Assembly: GCA_008692225.1 (NCBI GenBank)
Contig: VICG01000001.1
Span: 3,936,001 to 4,000,000, forward strand
Reading direction: 5' to 3'
From: Monilinia fructicola
Lineage: Eukaryota; Ascomycota; Leotiomycetes; Helotiales; Sclerotiniaceae
Length of the DNA stretch: 64,000 bases
Shown: positions 24,060 through 35,792 of the stretch, one piece after another
How the letters are laid out: the number at the start of each line of letters is the position of its first letter
Numbering within the stretch: the stretch's first letter is position 1
Notes under the pieces: model-generated
The model's database searches: none
The model's input: the letters and a program-made list of their open reading frames with translations, nothing else
What the model was told of the DNA's origin: nothing
Program-made: the position numbers and the translations under genes

Positions 24060-24340
24060 CTACTTCTCGCCGCCTCTCTAATTCGATAATTATTTTATAC
24101 TATAAATTATTTTTAACTAATTATATTCTAAAATTCTAATTTTTTGAATTCTAATTTTATATATAATTTCTATACAAATGTAAAATTTTATTATTCTATA
24201 TTATTCCTTATAATAAAATCGTAAAAAATTTAAGATTTTTAGAATCTATTAGTAGCTGTATATAATATCTTATTTTAAATTTAAAAGATATATATCGATT
24301 CTTAATAAAGTAATTAATACGTTAAAATAACGGTTTTTTT
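24060..24340. other. Extremely A/T-rich block, RIP-like
   Basis: About 280 bases consist almost only of A and T with no simple period. In filamentous ascomycetes such blocks commonly are remains of repeats mutated C-to-T by RIP. No terminal repeats or transposase trace can be seen here, so the origin is inference. Confidence 0.5.
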
Positions 24341-26946
24341 AGTGTGAAATGCTGGCCGAATGGAGTGGCGAGAAGTAGGGTAAGCAGGCGACTTTACTCT
24401 GTACAACGTTAGCTAAGGTTAACCTTACCTCAATAAGCTTAATTCACACCTGGGAAAGCTCCAGCTTTATCAAATCGGTTCTCAAAGATTCCCTGCGTCC
24501 TATTCGCCAGAGGTCACACCAGAGAGCAATTGAAACCAACCCAATGGTCTGCTTTGATGAAAGCTTCACCACATGGAAGGATTCGAAGCTCGCGTGCATG
24601 TCTTTTGTAATTACAGTCACAAGGTGGATTTGCATTTACGTTGTGATGGTAGCTTGGCTGAGCTATTGATTGGCTACATGAATCAATCAACCATCTAGGG
24701 TCTAGAGGTGAAGGCGACAAGATCATAGTGACTAATACTCTGGACGCTCCAATCGGGCACCGAAGGACTTGTACATATTTTGGATCAGTGGATGTAGATG
24801 AAGATGATGAGAGCGAGTGAGTATTGATTGCATGCTTTGATGACGGAAGCGGGAGACGCGGTAGTTTAAAGGAGAAGGGTCGGCTATGATGTGATTTGTG
24901 AGCTCTGCGAGGTTCTTGCAAGAATTTACTCTGTAATTACAGTACCTGTATGACCTTGACATTAATTCCTCCCTCCCAATGCACGAGGATCGAGTGGCTG
25001 GCTACCTTCCACAGACCGATCCATGATCGTTGCAACCTTGCGTGATTTGTTTGAGCTTGCTAGTGAAGTTGGGGTAAAGTTCGAGAAGGTCTATTCGAAG
25101 ATTTTTCTAACGGTGAGTCCGAGGAGGTCTGTTCGAGCTGCTGGGGTGAGTCTGAGATGCTTGGGATGGGCTATCCTTGGATGTTCGACGTATTCTACTG
25201 TATTTATATTATTGACGTGTGTGCTGGTTGTGGTATGGAACAAGGAGGTATGATTAACATATAATTAAAACACACACACACACACATATATACATATAGA
25301 AAATGGATGAAATTCTTCAAGTACCAAAGATGGCCAGAAGTAAATATTGGCTAAGTAAATGGAAGAGTAATATCATGAGAAGAAATAGGTAGATGGGTAT
25401 GAGATATGGTCTATCTATTGTTGAAGAATAACAAAAAAAGGAAAAGGGGGAGGCAAACGAATCTTTGCTTAGGTCAGGAGATAATATTAAAGTCCGAATA
25501 CATCTTCACTTGCTCTTCTTCTTCCCTCTTGTTATTCTACTTACCGACCTATTATAGTAAGTAATTGGCAGGTAAGAACACAGCATCAAGTTTACATCTA
25601 CAAGTACAAGTAAACAATTTCTTCCCTCCCTCAAATAAATCCCATTTCAAAAAGATTCAATTTTATACGTAACCTTATGCGCGTACAATGTCAATGCGAT
25701 GACAACTACCTACCTATCATCAATCTATCTTTCACATTCTCAAAATCCAGTTATGATGTTAGACACAGCCCACGAAAATGGTTTATCGTATCGTATGCGA
25801 GTGCAAGTGGAAGTGGAAGAGAACGCACAGAAATACTCCCTTTTGCAGTATCAAGTTATACCATTGCATTAAGTGTAACGTTCACTCAATCATCTCATGT
25901 CATGTCATGTCATCTCATGTTGATGATTTTCCTAATTCTCCTGACGATCATTCAAATACGGCCTTGAGTCTTCTTTGTCAGGCTTAGGTTGCCTACAAAT
26001 TGCAACTTGTCGAGAATCAAGAATCAAGAATCAAGAATCAAGAATCGAGATGAAGATTTTCATGAGGCTGATATTCCACAAGTAGTATATCCCGAAATAC
26101 GACAGCCAGTCAGTCTCCTTCCCTTGCTTGTCTTCAATTATGAAAGTTCGCGTATCCATCTTCCCTTCATCCTTTTCCCCACCAATCAGCTTCGATAACC
26201 ACCAATCATTCATTCATCGACAAAAGGGATGCAAGAGCTGAAAGATTCATCGTTAAATGTTGCTTTAATTAGTTCCAACGTATCCGAAGGGGAAGATCGT
26301 TACCATTTAGAGTAATGGTCAAGAGTACTTGCATCTTGGATTCGTTAACTATAACCGGATGATTCCCTTTCTCTAGGCTGAACCTTTGACAGAATGGGAC
26401 ACTTCAACACTTGAGAGGGATTCAGTCTATGGAGTATGGATGTGATATGCAAGGGCTTATGATGAGGTATTCATATCTTCTCTCGCCGCGCAATCAATCA
26501 ATCACAAGTCTTGCCGAGTGAATGTTCAGAAAAGAAAACATAGGGCTTTGACCAATCTGATAGCTTTTTCAATAGATCCGAGTATGCTGAAGCTCCATCG
26601 GGTAACCTTTCCATTTCTACATGCTGCATAGGGGAATGAATTTTGGTGACCGGGGCTGCGGACAGTGCCTGACTTTAAATAGAATCTCCCCGTCATCTTG
26701 CATCTGATCGTTTCCTTCAAGTTATTTAATATGTCATTGACTACGCGTGTCTTCACAAGTATATGGTATCATCCCAACCCAGCTTGATCTTGATCCACCC
26801 GTCTTCTTCCATGTCTGAAAAATCTTTACTCCCAATCCACCACCCAAGTGAATCTCCCCGGACGCTCTCCTCAAACTTGTGGCCAAACATCTTGGATACT
26901 ATGAACTTTACGGATTTTCTTGATATGCTCATTTCACGATTTGAAG

Positions 26947-28176
26947 ATGTCCTTGACAGTTAAACATTTGAACAATGATGCTTCATTTTCCCTAACCTTC
27001 GAGCCGATTTCCCCCTTTCCACCTTCCCCAGGACGACCGTCAAATACTTTTACTATCCTCCTCGATCCATGGTTATCCGGTCCATCCAAGATATTCCATT
27101 CTAAATTCTCAATATCCCATCTCAAAACGCCAGCATGCATCTCCTCCCTCCAGGAACTCCCTGAACCAGACCTGGTAGTGATAAGTCAAGACAAGACCGA
27201 TCATTGTCATGAAGCAACCCTCAAACAACTCTCTCCCAGTGGAAGAAAAACACTCATCCTCGCCGAACCGGGCGCGGCAAGGACGATAAGAAAATGGAAA
27301 TACTTTGACGCCTCCAAAGTGATCCCCTTCAAACGCTGGGAAAACCCGCACCTCCGCCCGACCGATAACCTCCTTCGGATACCCGTCCCACCTGTCACAG
27401 AGAATGGCACGCCAGGCGAAGTAACCATTGCGTTCCTCCCCCAAAAGAACGACCTCACCGGCCTGCACAACGCAATCGGGATAACATACCGTCCACCCAC
27501 CCTCTCCACCTCCCTCTTTGATCCCCCATACGCTACACCCCCATGCTCCCCGCGCTCCTGTACCTCGACATTCTCCTCCCAGACGGACCGCGCCCTCTCC
27601 GTCATCTTCTCCCCCCACGGCTGTACATACCAAACCATTGCTCCTTACGCCACATCTCATCTGGTCTCCCAAGCCGCTCTTCCCCTAACCACGCTCCTGC
27701 ACCCCTTCGACCGCATCTCCAACCCCTGGTACCTAGGCGGAAACATCATCAGTGGATTCCCGGGCGGCGTCTCCATCGCCCACAACCTCTGTCCCCACAC
27801 GTGGATCTCGGCTCACGACGGCGATAAAGAAAGCACGGGCTTCGCCACATGGAGCATCAAGAGCCGGAAATGGGAGCGCGAAGACGTGGCGCGCGTCGTC
27901 AGCCCCCGCCGCGAGAGCTTCGGCGCGCGCGAGAAGATGCGCGTCGTGGGGACCGAAGTCCTGGTGTTGGCGAGCGGAGAGGCCGTGAGGTTGGTGTCGG
28001 GCGGTGATCCTTTCGCTTCGGGAGCGCGGCTGCGCGTCGAGGGGCCGAGCTTGTTTCGGGCGGACGACGGCGTGCAGCGTGTGCTTCGTGGTGACGAGGA
28101 TTCCACCTGTGGAGATGACTGCCGCGTGGAGGAAATCGGGAGCAGAGCAGCAATCTCGGCGCTGTGTGTTAGTTAA
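26947..28176 (+). CDS. Metallo-beta-lactamase-fold protein with altered metal motif
   Basis: Intronless, 409 residues, no frame break. The beginning (TILLDPWLSGPSKIF) and the segment PDLVVISQDKTDHCHEATL match the start and the metal-motif region of fungal metallo-beta-lactamase-superfamily proteins. In active enzymes this segment is HxHxDH. Here the first two His positions are Gln and Lys (QDKTDH), so classic dinuclear metal binding looks impaired. A second conserved-looking segment is FSPHGCTYQTI. The first ATG (26947) directly precedes the conserved start; an upstream frame to 26920 lacks an ATG. The 3' third is G/C-rich compared with the flanks and encodes an Arg/Glu-rich surface. A hydrolase role is uncertain; the subfamily may be a pseudo-enzyme or use other ligands. 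Confidence 0.8.
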   Translation: MSLTVKHLNNDASFSLTFEPISPFPPSPGRPSNTFTILLDPWLSGPSKIFHSKFSISHLKTPACISSLQELPEPDLVVISQDKTDHCHEATLKQLSPSGRKTLILAEPGAARTIRKWKYFDASKVIPFKRWENPHLRPTDNLLRIPVPPVTENGTPGEVTIAFLPQKNDLTGLHNAIGITYRPPTLSTSLFDPPYATPPCSPRSCTSTFSSQTDRALSVIFSPHGCTYQTIAPYATSHLVSQAALPLTTLLHPFDRISNPWYLGGNIISGFPGGVSIAHNLCPHTWISAHDGDKESTGFATWSIKSRKWEREDVARVVSPRRESFGAREKMRVVGTEVLVLASGEAVRLVSGGDPFASGARLRVEGPSLFRADDGVQRVLRGDEDSTCGDDCRVEEIGSRAAISALCVS

Positions 28177-29256
28177 TCTATGACGTGCAACTGAGATGCA
28201 CGCGTGACATCAAGATTTCAAGATCGATTTCGATACCGAACCGATATCAGTATCGAGATACTTCACGAACAGCGGGAGGTTCAGATCAAGGATTGGATTG
28301 GATTCGACATGGGTCATATTGGATGGGGGTTCGGTTCGCTTCGCTTCGGAATAGGGACAAGGACAAGGATAGGGAGTGGGCTTGGTCTACAGAGTACTGC
28401 TTCCCCCGCATCCCTCCCCCACAACATGAGTACAATAATAGGTGGACTATGGATACCGAGAAGATCAGACGATATCTTAATATCAGCAACCAGAAATCAG
28501 CAACCAGCAATCAGCCTGATCACGGCTTTGGGTGGATGGCTCTGGATGTTCTGAATGCAGATTTAGCGAATGGCGTTTTGGTTTGGGTTTGGGTTTTGGT
28601 TTCCTTCTTATCCTTCATACTTTATATATAGTCTTGAGTTAATATTTAATTAATGGTGGAAGTCTGGTTGTTGTTATAGTGGTGTTTGGCGTCTGGCAGT
28701 GCAGCCTGCACAGCACAGCACAGCACAGTATAATACAGGATAGGATAGGATAGATTAAGATAGGAATGGAATGGAATATCCAACGATCGATCAAAGAATC
28801 GATCCAATCATCCAGTGCGTACTCCGATTGTCTCATAATAGCAGCACATAGCAAAACAAAGCAAAACAAAACATTGAAATTCCACGAATCCCACCCCTCC
28901 CCTCCCTCACCCTTCCCATCTACCCGAATTCACCCATCCACCCACCCATCCACTACCTACTTACTCTTAAAGTAGACAGTGGATGTAGGAGAAGTAGGTA
29001 GTAAAAGCACCCATCCCCTCCCCAACATAACGGCATAAACGACCCCGCACCCCCATCATGAATTCCAAACAGCCCATCCATCCCCTCCAGCTCGGACTCG
29101 ATATTCCATCCTTCCATCCTCCTCGTCAAATCTACACCCTCAATCTACACCCCCAACTTGCATTGCAATGCAATACAGTGCAGTGCAGTACCGTACAATA
29201 CAATACCGTATATATACCCCCCCAACCGCCCGCCCACCACAACACAACAAACAACA
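28177..29256. other. Intergenic between MBL gene and tRNA-Asp
   Basis: No supported gene. Open frames at 28185-28631 overlap in several frames without a domain. Pentamer-like TAGGA and ACAGC/AATAC repeats occur at about 28700-28750 and 29160-29200. Confidence 0.5.
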
Positions 29257-29346
29257 TCTTTGATGGTCTAACGGTCATGATTTCCGCTTGTCATTCGCAC
29301 GGGCGACAAAGCGCGGGAGACCGGGGTTCGACTCCCCGTCAGAGAG
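29257..29346 (+). tRNA. tRNA-Asp (GTC) with an approximately 18-nt intron
   Basis: The acceptor stem TCTTTGA pairs with TCAGAGA (one G-T pair), with discriminator G as expected for tRNA-Asp. The T arm is CGGGG-TTCGACT-CCCCG. The anticodon stem TCCGC pairs with GCGGG, and the loop reads TTGTCA then C, giving anticodon GTC. About 18 bases between the A 3' of the anticodon and the last loop base do not fit the cloverleaf and sit at the canonical 37/38 intron position. It is not scored with a covariance model. Confidence 0.87.
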
Positions 29347-30316
29347 TTCAGTTCAAGTTTAGCTACGAGAGAGATCTCTGCATTTCATGATGACAGGATT
29401 TATTTTTTTTCTCTGTTTTTTTATTTTTTTATTTTTTTTGCCTCTGGATGTGCTGTGGAGATGGGGGAGGTTTGGACGTTTTTTTTTTGGCGGGGGGCGG
29501 CGGAGTGGTGGGTGGAGTGGAGTGGAACTGGGGGTTTTGGTGTGGATGGATGAGTTGGGGGGGAGGGGTTTTTTTTTTCTTTTTTTCTTTTTTGGAAGGG
29601 TGGTGGGGGAGGAAAAAGACGAGGGGAGAGGTTATACAGTTGGAGTTCATTATTTATTATTCAAGTATAGTAGTAGTAGGAGGTATGGTATAAATGTATT
29701 GGATTATATTTTTTTATATTATTTTGAATAATAATAATAATAATAATATAATATCTTTGAAATACTTAGTACTAAGTATTAAGAATAATAATAGAAATAA
29801 ATTTAAGTTTTATTTTCTATTTAACTAGGAATTCTTAGACTTCCAAGGTTAGGTTGGATTGATATATTTATATAATTACACATATACATATATATACTTC
29901 AACTTACAATACGGAATAGAATATAAGACCCCTAGGAAAATAGTGCTGGATATTAACAATAAATTTATTAACTGACAAGGTCCACGGGTGGCTGTGATTT
30001 TCATTTTTCATTTAAGTAGGTATCTAGTTTAGGTTAATAGATATATATATACATATACATATACATACATATATCTTGATACCAAATCATTGATGTAGGT
30101 GGTCGCTTTCTTTTGGTTATTGGATTGAAAAATAAATACCCTTTATCATAGTAAATAGACAGGTATCTATGTATATTAAGGACGAGACGTATATGCTAGA
30201 GGTGTTTGCAGCGTTGCAGCGCAAGCATGGTATCTATTGATTTCTCTTCTTCCCCCCCTTGCTCCTCCCTGACACCTTCTCATCCAGTCTAGACCGCAAC
30301 CTCCAATAACACCATC
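29347..30316. other. Intergenic, T-rich and A/T-rich, no gene
   Basis: Poly-T tracts follow the tRNA (29398-29445), the first of which may act as the RNA polymerase III terminator. Further T- and G-rich runs follow, then A/T-rich DNA with an (AAT)n stretch near 29735. No coding sequence is supported. Confidence 0.5.
29398..29445 (+). terminator. Oligo-T tract downstream of tRNA-Asp (probable Pol III terminator)
   Basis: The first run of eight or more T begins about 55 bases after the tRNA 3' end. Pol III normally stops at four or more T. No closer T4 run is present between 29347 and 29397, so this is the nearest candidate. Confidence 0.5.
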
Positions 30317-31510
30317 CTACCTCTTCTTTGCTTTCAGCATCGCCTCCCTCATTGCCGCCCTCGCACTCCTACTTCCCCCCAGCTTTGGTCCCTTCATATA
30401 CAATTCCTCTTCCGTCTTCTCCTGTCCCGCTTTCTTCTTTTCCTTGGCCGCCCGTTCAGACATCTGCTGTTGTCTTTGTAATGTTGCATGCGAGCTTGCC
30501 TCTTCCCAGTCTTTCCGGAATGTTTCCGCTATCGTGTCGTCGTTTGCTAGTCCCTCCGGTTGTTTTGAAAATAGTGATGGGACGGGCTCGTAGATATCGA
30601 GTCGGTTTTCATGTAATATAGCATCGACAAGAGCATCGCGTTGGATATCATCGCTTCCTCTTCGTTTGCGACCGCGCCATGGTTTGCCGTCGCGGCCGAG
30701 ACGGGGCTTGGGGGTAGGGTGTTCGGATTCCTCAAGCTCTACACATTCACCCGCTGCCTTTCTCCGCGCAATTTCCGTTCGATGTGCATTTCTTACTCGA
30801 GCTTCTTCTCCCAGGTCGATTTCAAGCAACTGTCCCATGGTAGTAGGAGCACGCTGGGGTTCTTTCATCTGCTGTACGGATTCATTCTTTGAACCTTCGA
30901 CTTGTGTATTTCTTGCGAATGGAGAACTAGAACTTGAAGAATTGTGTCCAAGTTTCGATTCTATATATGCCATCCTATACTATTAGTCACCGCACTTACA
31001 CCCAACCAGCTCGAGAAGGAAGAATACTTACATATGTTTATCAACACTACTCCCTACGACCCCCATCTGCGGCGCAAATCGCCTCATGGAAAGTCCACCT
31101 TCGGGTTGTATCCCTTCTGCATCCCTCTCCTCATATTTGACCAGCGCATCCCCATTTGCATTTGCATTTGTGTCAGATTGATCCCCCTCTCGAATTTTAG
31201 TTTCAGCCCTAAACTCCACCCCTCCAATTTTCTTTCGCTGTTTTCGCAAACGGAGAATTTCTGCCATATCTATAGTTCCTTCGAATTTTGGCTCATCATC
31301 CTCTTCCTCCTTTTTGATAGGTATAGAATTAGAGGCGATTAATTCATCTAAACTTTGATGCGCAGCCACTGGTGCCGCTTTGGGTGCGGGCGCGGATATT
31401 GATTGATCGATTCCATTTCCATCCTCATCATCATTATTTCGCTGTCTATAAATCTTGCGCTTCTTGGAAGGACGGAATAATGGTACTGGGTCAGGGTTTG
31501 GTGTTGACAT
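30317..31510 (-). CDS. tls1: HCA59 / C9orf78 / Tls1-family spliceosome-associated protein
   Basis: Homologue of the hepatocellular-carcinoma-antigen-59 family (human C9orf78, fission yeast Tls1). Members associate with the spliceosome (Brr2); Tls1 influences splicing of shelterin and silencing mRNAs. Reverse exons are 31510-31032 and 30974-30317 (378 residues), with a 57-nt intron whose donor is GTAAGT. Landmarks are the N-terminal FRPSKKRKIYRQR, the ILRLRKQRKKIGGVE motif, and the block VDKHMMAYIESKLG that spans the splice junction, all typical of this family. The rest is charged and mostly helical or disordered, ending in AMLKAKKR. A palindrome TACCTAGGTA lies about 50 bases upstream of the start. 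The symbol follows fission yeast and is by family only. Confidence 0.85.
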
Positions 31511-32838
31511 GTTTGTGATTCGTCGAGTTGATGTATCTTGTAAAGTGTAATTTAATTTAGATACCTAGGTACTTGTATAGTAGGTCGATATTAAAAGAAA
31601 GGAAAACGAAGCGCAGGTTGCGATGCTTGCGATGGCTACGATAATCTTTAGCGTGGAGTGATAGGCTTAAGCTAAAGCAGGGGGCGCATCGGCTAAGGAC
31701 GTCCGAACATGATTTATATTGAGATCATGGATTTCTAGAGTTATCAAAACCTTACTTGATTCATCTTGTAATTCAATATCAAATCAAAATTCCATACGTT
31801 TGAATCGACTCTTCACAAGTAAAGAGAGAACTATTTTACTTTTCCCACAACCCCGTTCAAGGTTTCAAGAATCATGAACGAAGCCAGAGATTTCCAACAC
31901 TATATCTCTGGCCTCCAAGACTCCGTATACGGAGTACATACAAATCAAAGATGACGTCTTTGGAAAATGAGACGTGCAACAAGAACCCAAATGACGTCGC
32001 TGAATACTGGACACCTAGGTAATGAAGTTTGACTTATCATTATACTTTACCACTACCCATCTAAAACAAAAGCCCTCCAAAGTCCCTGCCTGTACCATAC
32101 TCACTCCGCACCTCACTCAAAGGCTATAGAAACCCTCGATCAACAATCTGTACATCACTTCCTATATGCGATTCCAGAACATCACCTACCACATCTTATT
32201 TTGCGCCCTAGTTACTTTCCATCTCGCACCTCCCAAGTTCCAACCTCCCTCTCAAAATCCACAAACCGAACCAAGACCTATACAAAGCGGATAAAGAAAC
32301 CCCCTCACCCACTCTCCACCTCTCCCTACTTCTTTTCACACCCCCAGGGAACCCCCAAAGTGAAACCTCAATCATTTCATTCTGGGATATCAACCACTAA
32401 CTACTAACCACCGTAATGCTACTGGTGTTTAATGCATATGAGCACCTACCTAGGTATCAAAGCTTAAGATCTACTGAGGACTTCCTCTTCCCTGTTCCCC
32501 CTCTCTCATCCCTTGAATGATAGTGTGATTGATCTTGAAATACTTATCGAGTATAGCAAGTGAAAACAAGACAATCAGGAGATGAAGTGCTGTATACATT
32601 CAATCATCATCCATCACATGTTACAGCCATTGATATATCCCAAAAAAAACTTCAAAAGAGTCGGGCTATTTTATTCATTATTTAAAGGAAGCTTTTCATT
32701 CAGCTATCATAAAAAATGAGAAAACCACCATTCAACTGTTGGCATGTATGGAATCCCTCATAATCATCATATCTATCTATCAATTTCATTGTTTCATACC
32801 AGGTATCTAGTTATCGATTTGCGCCCAACAATACTAAT
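31511..32838. other. Intergenic between HCA59-family gene and G6PD
   Basis: No supported gene; a short frame at 32201-32407 has no domain. The region holds a perfect 16-bp palindrome, ACTCCGTATACGGAGT, at 31920-31935, and TACCTAGGTA copies at 31562 and 32447. It also includes the 3' UTR of the dehydrogenase gene. Confidence 0.5.
31920..31935. promoter_or_regulatory. Perfect 16-bp palindrome ACTCCGTATACGGAGT
   Basis: Two inverted copies of ACTCCGTA meet head to head, about 410 bases upstream of the HCA59-family start codon. The half-site recurs across the window in intergenic DNA. Whether it binds a protein is unknown. Confidence 0.5.
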
Positions 32839-34803
32839 TTACAGCTTGTTAGGAGCAGTTTGTGTAGTTGGCCATTGGTAACCAGCTGCATCGCTGAATT
32901 TATAACCGTAAGAAGAGGTGAAATCATCCAAGACAGCGGGTCCACGAGATCCTATTGTGAAATTAGTTTTTTGTCATTGAAGAGAAGAGAGCACAGTGTG
33001 AAAATTCCTTACCGTATGGGTACTCCATTGGGATGATCTCCTTGTTGTCATCAAGGTAGTGTAGGAGTGGTGTGAAAATTCTCCAACTTGCATCAAGTTC
33101 ATCATCACGAACGAAGTTGGAGTGATCGCCCTTGAGAGCATCAAGAATGAGGGATTCGTATGCTTCTGGGATCTTGAGATCAGAGAATCGGCGGCGGTAG
33201 GTCAAGTCGAGCTCGGTAACAACAGTTTGCATGCTCAAACCTGGCAACTTGGAGTTCATCTTGATGTAAACACTCTCGTTTGGTTGAATGCGCATGACAA
33301 GCTCGTTTCTTGGGATATCTTTGAAGATACCAGATGTGACATCCTTGAATTGAATTCGGATCTCAGTCTTTTGCTCGTTGAGAGCTTTACCGGCCTTCAG
33401 AATGAATGGAACGCCATCCCATCGCTCGTTCTTGATGTATGCGACCATAGCACAGAAAGTTGGGCATCTGGAATCTTTGGGTACGGTATCATCTTCCTTA
33501 TAAGAAGGCTTGTTACCATCTAAAGATTTACCATATTGGCCAATGATGACATTCTTTGGCTCGATTGCTGGGATACCGCGAAGAACTCGGACCTTCTCGT
33601 CACGAACATCCTCTGCAGAGAATGAAATTGGTCGCTCCATGGCGAGAAGAGTGAGAACTTGTAGAAGATGGTTTTGCATAACATCTCTGATGATCCCAAA
33701 CTCATCAAAGTAACCTCCTCGACCCTCGGTTCCAAAAGGCTCCTTGAATGTGATTTGAACATTGTCAATATGATTGCGGTTCCAAGTAGCACCAAAAAAT
33801 TCGTTACCAAATCTCAAAATCAAAATGTTCTTGACCATCTCCTTCCCAAGGTAATGATCGATACGGAAGATCTCTTCTTCCTTCCAGTTTGGCTCCAATG
33901 CCTTTTGCAACTCGCGGGAACTCCCCAAATCCTTTCCAAATGGCTTCTCGACCTAGAAGTTAATTAGCAAGCGCAATCAATCGCGTCTCAAGACCGGGGA
34001 TCGTACAATGATTCTTGCAACGCCGGTCTCTGGATAGGCGTTTGCTTTCAGTTGTTGCGATACAGTCGTGAAGACAGACGGAGGTAAGGCCATGTAGAAG
34101 ATTCTGTTGGCTTCTTTCCTTCCCTTCTCAAACTCCTCGCAGTGTTTTCGTAACTCGATGAAACCTTCTGGTTTGTCATATTGCCCAGAAATATATGTAC
34201 AGATGTCGCAGAACTCTTGAAGTTGCTGTTCCATATCCTTGGTTGGAGTCTTGATATATGATCTAACTCTCTTGATATATTCCTCGTGGTCCATCTTTGT
34301 TCGCGCATATCCAATGATTCTGACATCTTTGGGGAGGAATTGGTTGCGATACTAGGGCGGTGTTAATACTTATTCCCCTTGACCAGAGGTACTCTCCACC
34401 ACTTACGAGACCGAAAAGAGCTGGGAACTAATATCATATATGTTAGCAAGAAAAGCGATCAATTGAAAGAAGCCTCCTTACAGTCTTCTTCTTTGCAAGA
34501 TCACCAGATGCTCCCAAAACAATAATCACAGTGTTATCCTTCAGCTCAAGTGATCTGTAGTGGGGCACATCAGTCAGTCAGGATCCGGATCATACGGAAT
34601 TGAGATGTCAAAATGAAGAATGAAGGAGGATAATATCATAACAGATCGAGAGACTTGAATTCGCCCCCTTGATGTATATATTTTTCGCATAGACAATAAG
34701 CTTTGTTGACGGGACCTATCCCAAGGAAAGTAAATCGTATGTCAAGAGAACCAACTTACCCAGCATTGCCAGACTCCTCTGGTTTGATGACAGTGTCGGC
34801 CAT
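32839..34803 (-). CDS. zwf1: Glucose-6-phosphate 1-dehydrogenase
   Basis: First and committing enzyme of the oxidative pentose phosphate pathway in the cytosol: glucose 6-phosphate + NADP+ to 6-phosphogluconolactone + NADPH. Reverse exons are 34803-34760, 34554-34482, 34427-34407 (only 21 nt), 34351-34007, 33952-33013 and 32951-32839; they sum to 512 codons with no frame break. The NADP-binding site is [10 protein letters not shown], the catalytic signature is RIDHYLGKE with its His and Lys, and [12 protein letters not shown] lies just before it. The C terminus is [10 protein letters not shown]. Length (511 residues) matches the fungal family. The start ATG was chosen because the short first exon encodes the acidic N terminus that precedes [12 protein letters not shown]. 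Confidence 0.95.
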
Positions 34804-35079
34804 TGTGTATGTGTTGTTTGTGATATGTAAAATAAATAAGGGAGATATGAACAATCAAAATTTCCAGAAGATCAACAGGATTTTCAAGTGAAGAAGGTTT
34901 GACAGTGACAGTTGTTCGAATGTTTGAGAAAAATGTTGGGTTTGTCCGCTTTTGATGAAAGACTCGACCCCGCTAAGACTAAGAGGATGGATGGGATGGA
35001 TGGGATGGATGTATGACGGATGAGAAGTATTTCCGGATAGCCTCCGAACCCAAAACTGATTTAACAATAGATTTAACAA

Positions 35080-35340
35080 ATAGTTATTATATTTAATTAT
35101 GAGGTTCCAAGGTTGTTTATGATGTGTATTTATGGGGACTATTTATAGTGTTTGTTTATAATGTTAATTTATAATGTTTGTTTATATATGAAAATCAGTT
35201 TGAAAGATATTTAACTTATATTAAATAGAGTATAAAAATATATTTTTTATTCTTTTATATTAATTACTTCTTTTAACGTATATAAAAGAATTTATAATAG
35301 TATATTATTATTATTATTATTATTATTATAAAGTATCTAG
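35080..35340. other. A/T-rich block, RIP-like
   Basis: Nearly pure A/T sequence with an (ATT)n run at 35306-35330. No terminal repeats are visible. The similarity to other A/T blocks of the window is compositional only. Confidence 0.45.
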
Positions 35341-35756
35341 ATAGTTAATAGATGTATTTATAAATACATAAATAAGATAGTTTAAATAAAGTTACCTGCT
35401 GACTTTACTTATATGCTTATTTATATTTATGCTTATATTTATATATACATGTATATAGACTATTATATTATTCTAAGCTTGGTTTTGATACCTATTTACC
35501 AATCTATGACACCACCAGTATCTACCACCTACTTATCTGTCCATATACCTAGGTACATACATACATATTGAACATACACATACACATACATACATACATA
35601 CATACATACATACATACACATATACCAAAATTCCTAGCTACCCAACTAATAAAGACCTCTCTAACCCAACTAGTAAGGACCTACCTAACCCGACCTTGGA
35701 AACCTCCCTCATATACATACTGCACCTCCAGCTAGCTAATCTATCTCAGCTAAACT

Positions 35757-35792
35757 CTACCTACCTACCTACCTACCTACCTACCTACCTAC
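35757..35792. repeat. CTAC tetramer array
   Basis: About nine perfect CTAC units, part of a wider CTACCTA-rich zone beginning near 35500. Confidence 0.9.

Larger units (their letters stand above)
20027..26946. other. 6.9-kb gene desert rich in microsatellites and A/T-rich tracts
   Basis: No supported gene. It contains many simple repeats (listed separately), a polypurine stretch, TG/TA arrays, a CATA array, and an extremely A/T-rich block at about 24060-24340. Open frames at 24514-24962, 25023-25253 and 25677-25967 have no recognisable domain; the one at 25023 encodes a hydrophobic C terminus but has no other support. Palindromic 9- and 10-mers occur at 21393, 21903, 22184 and 23582. Confidence 0.5.

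Noticed and set aside
24514..25253. Several frames between the A/T-rich block and the MBL gene
   Set aside because: Frames overlap without domain or start context; the hydrophobic end of 25023-25253 alone is not enough.
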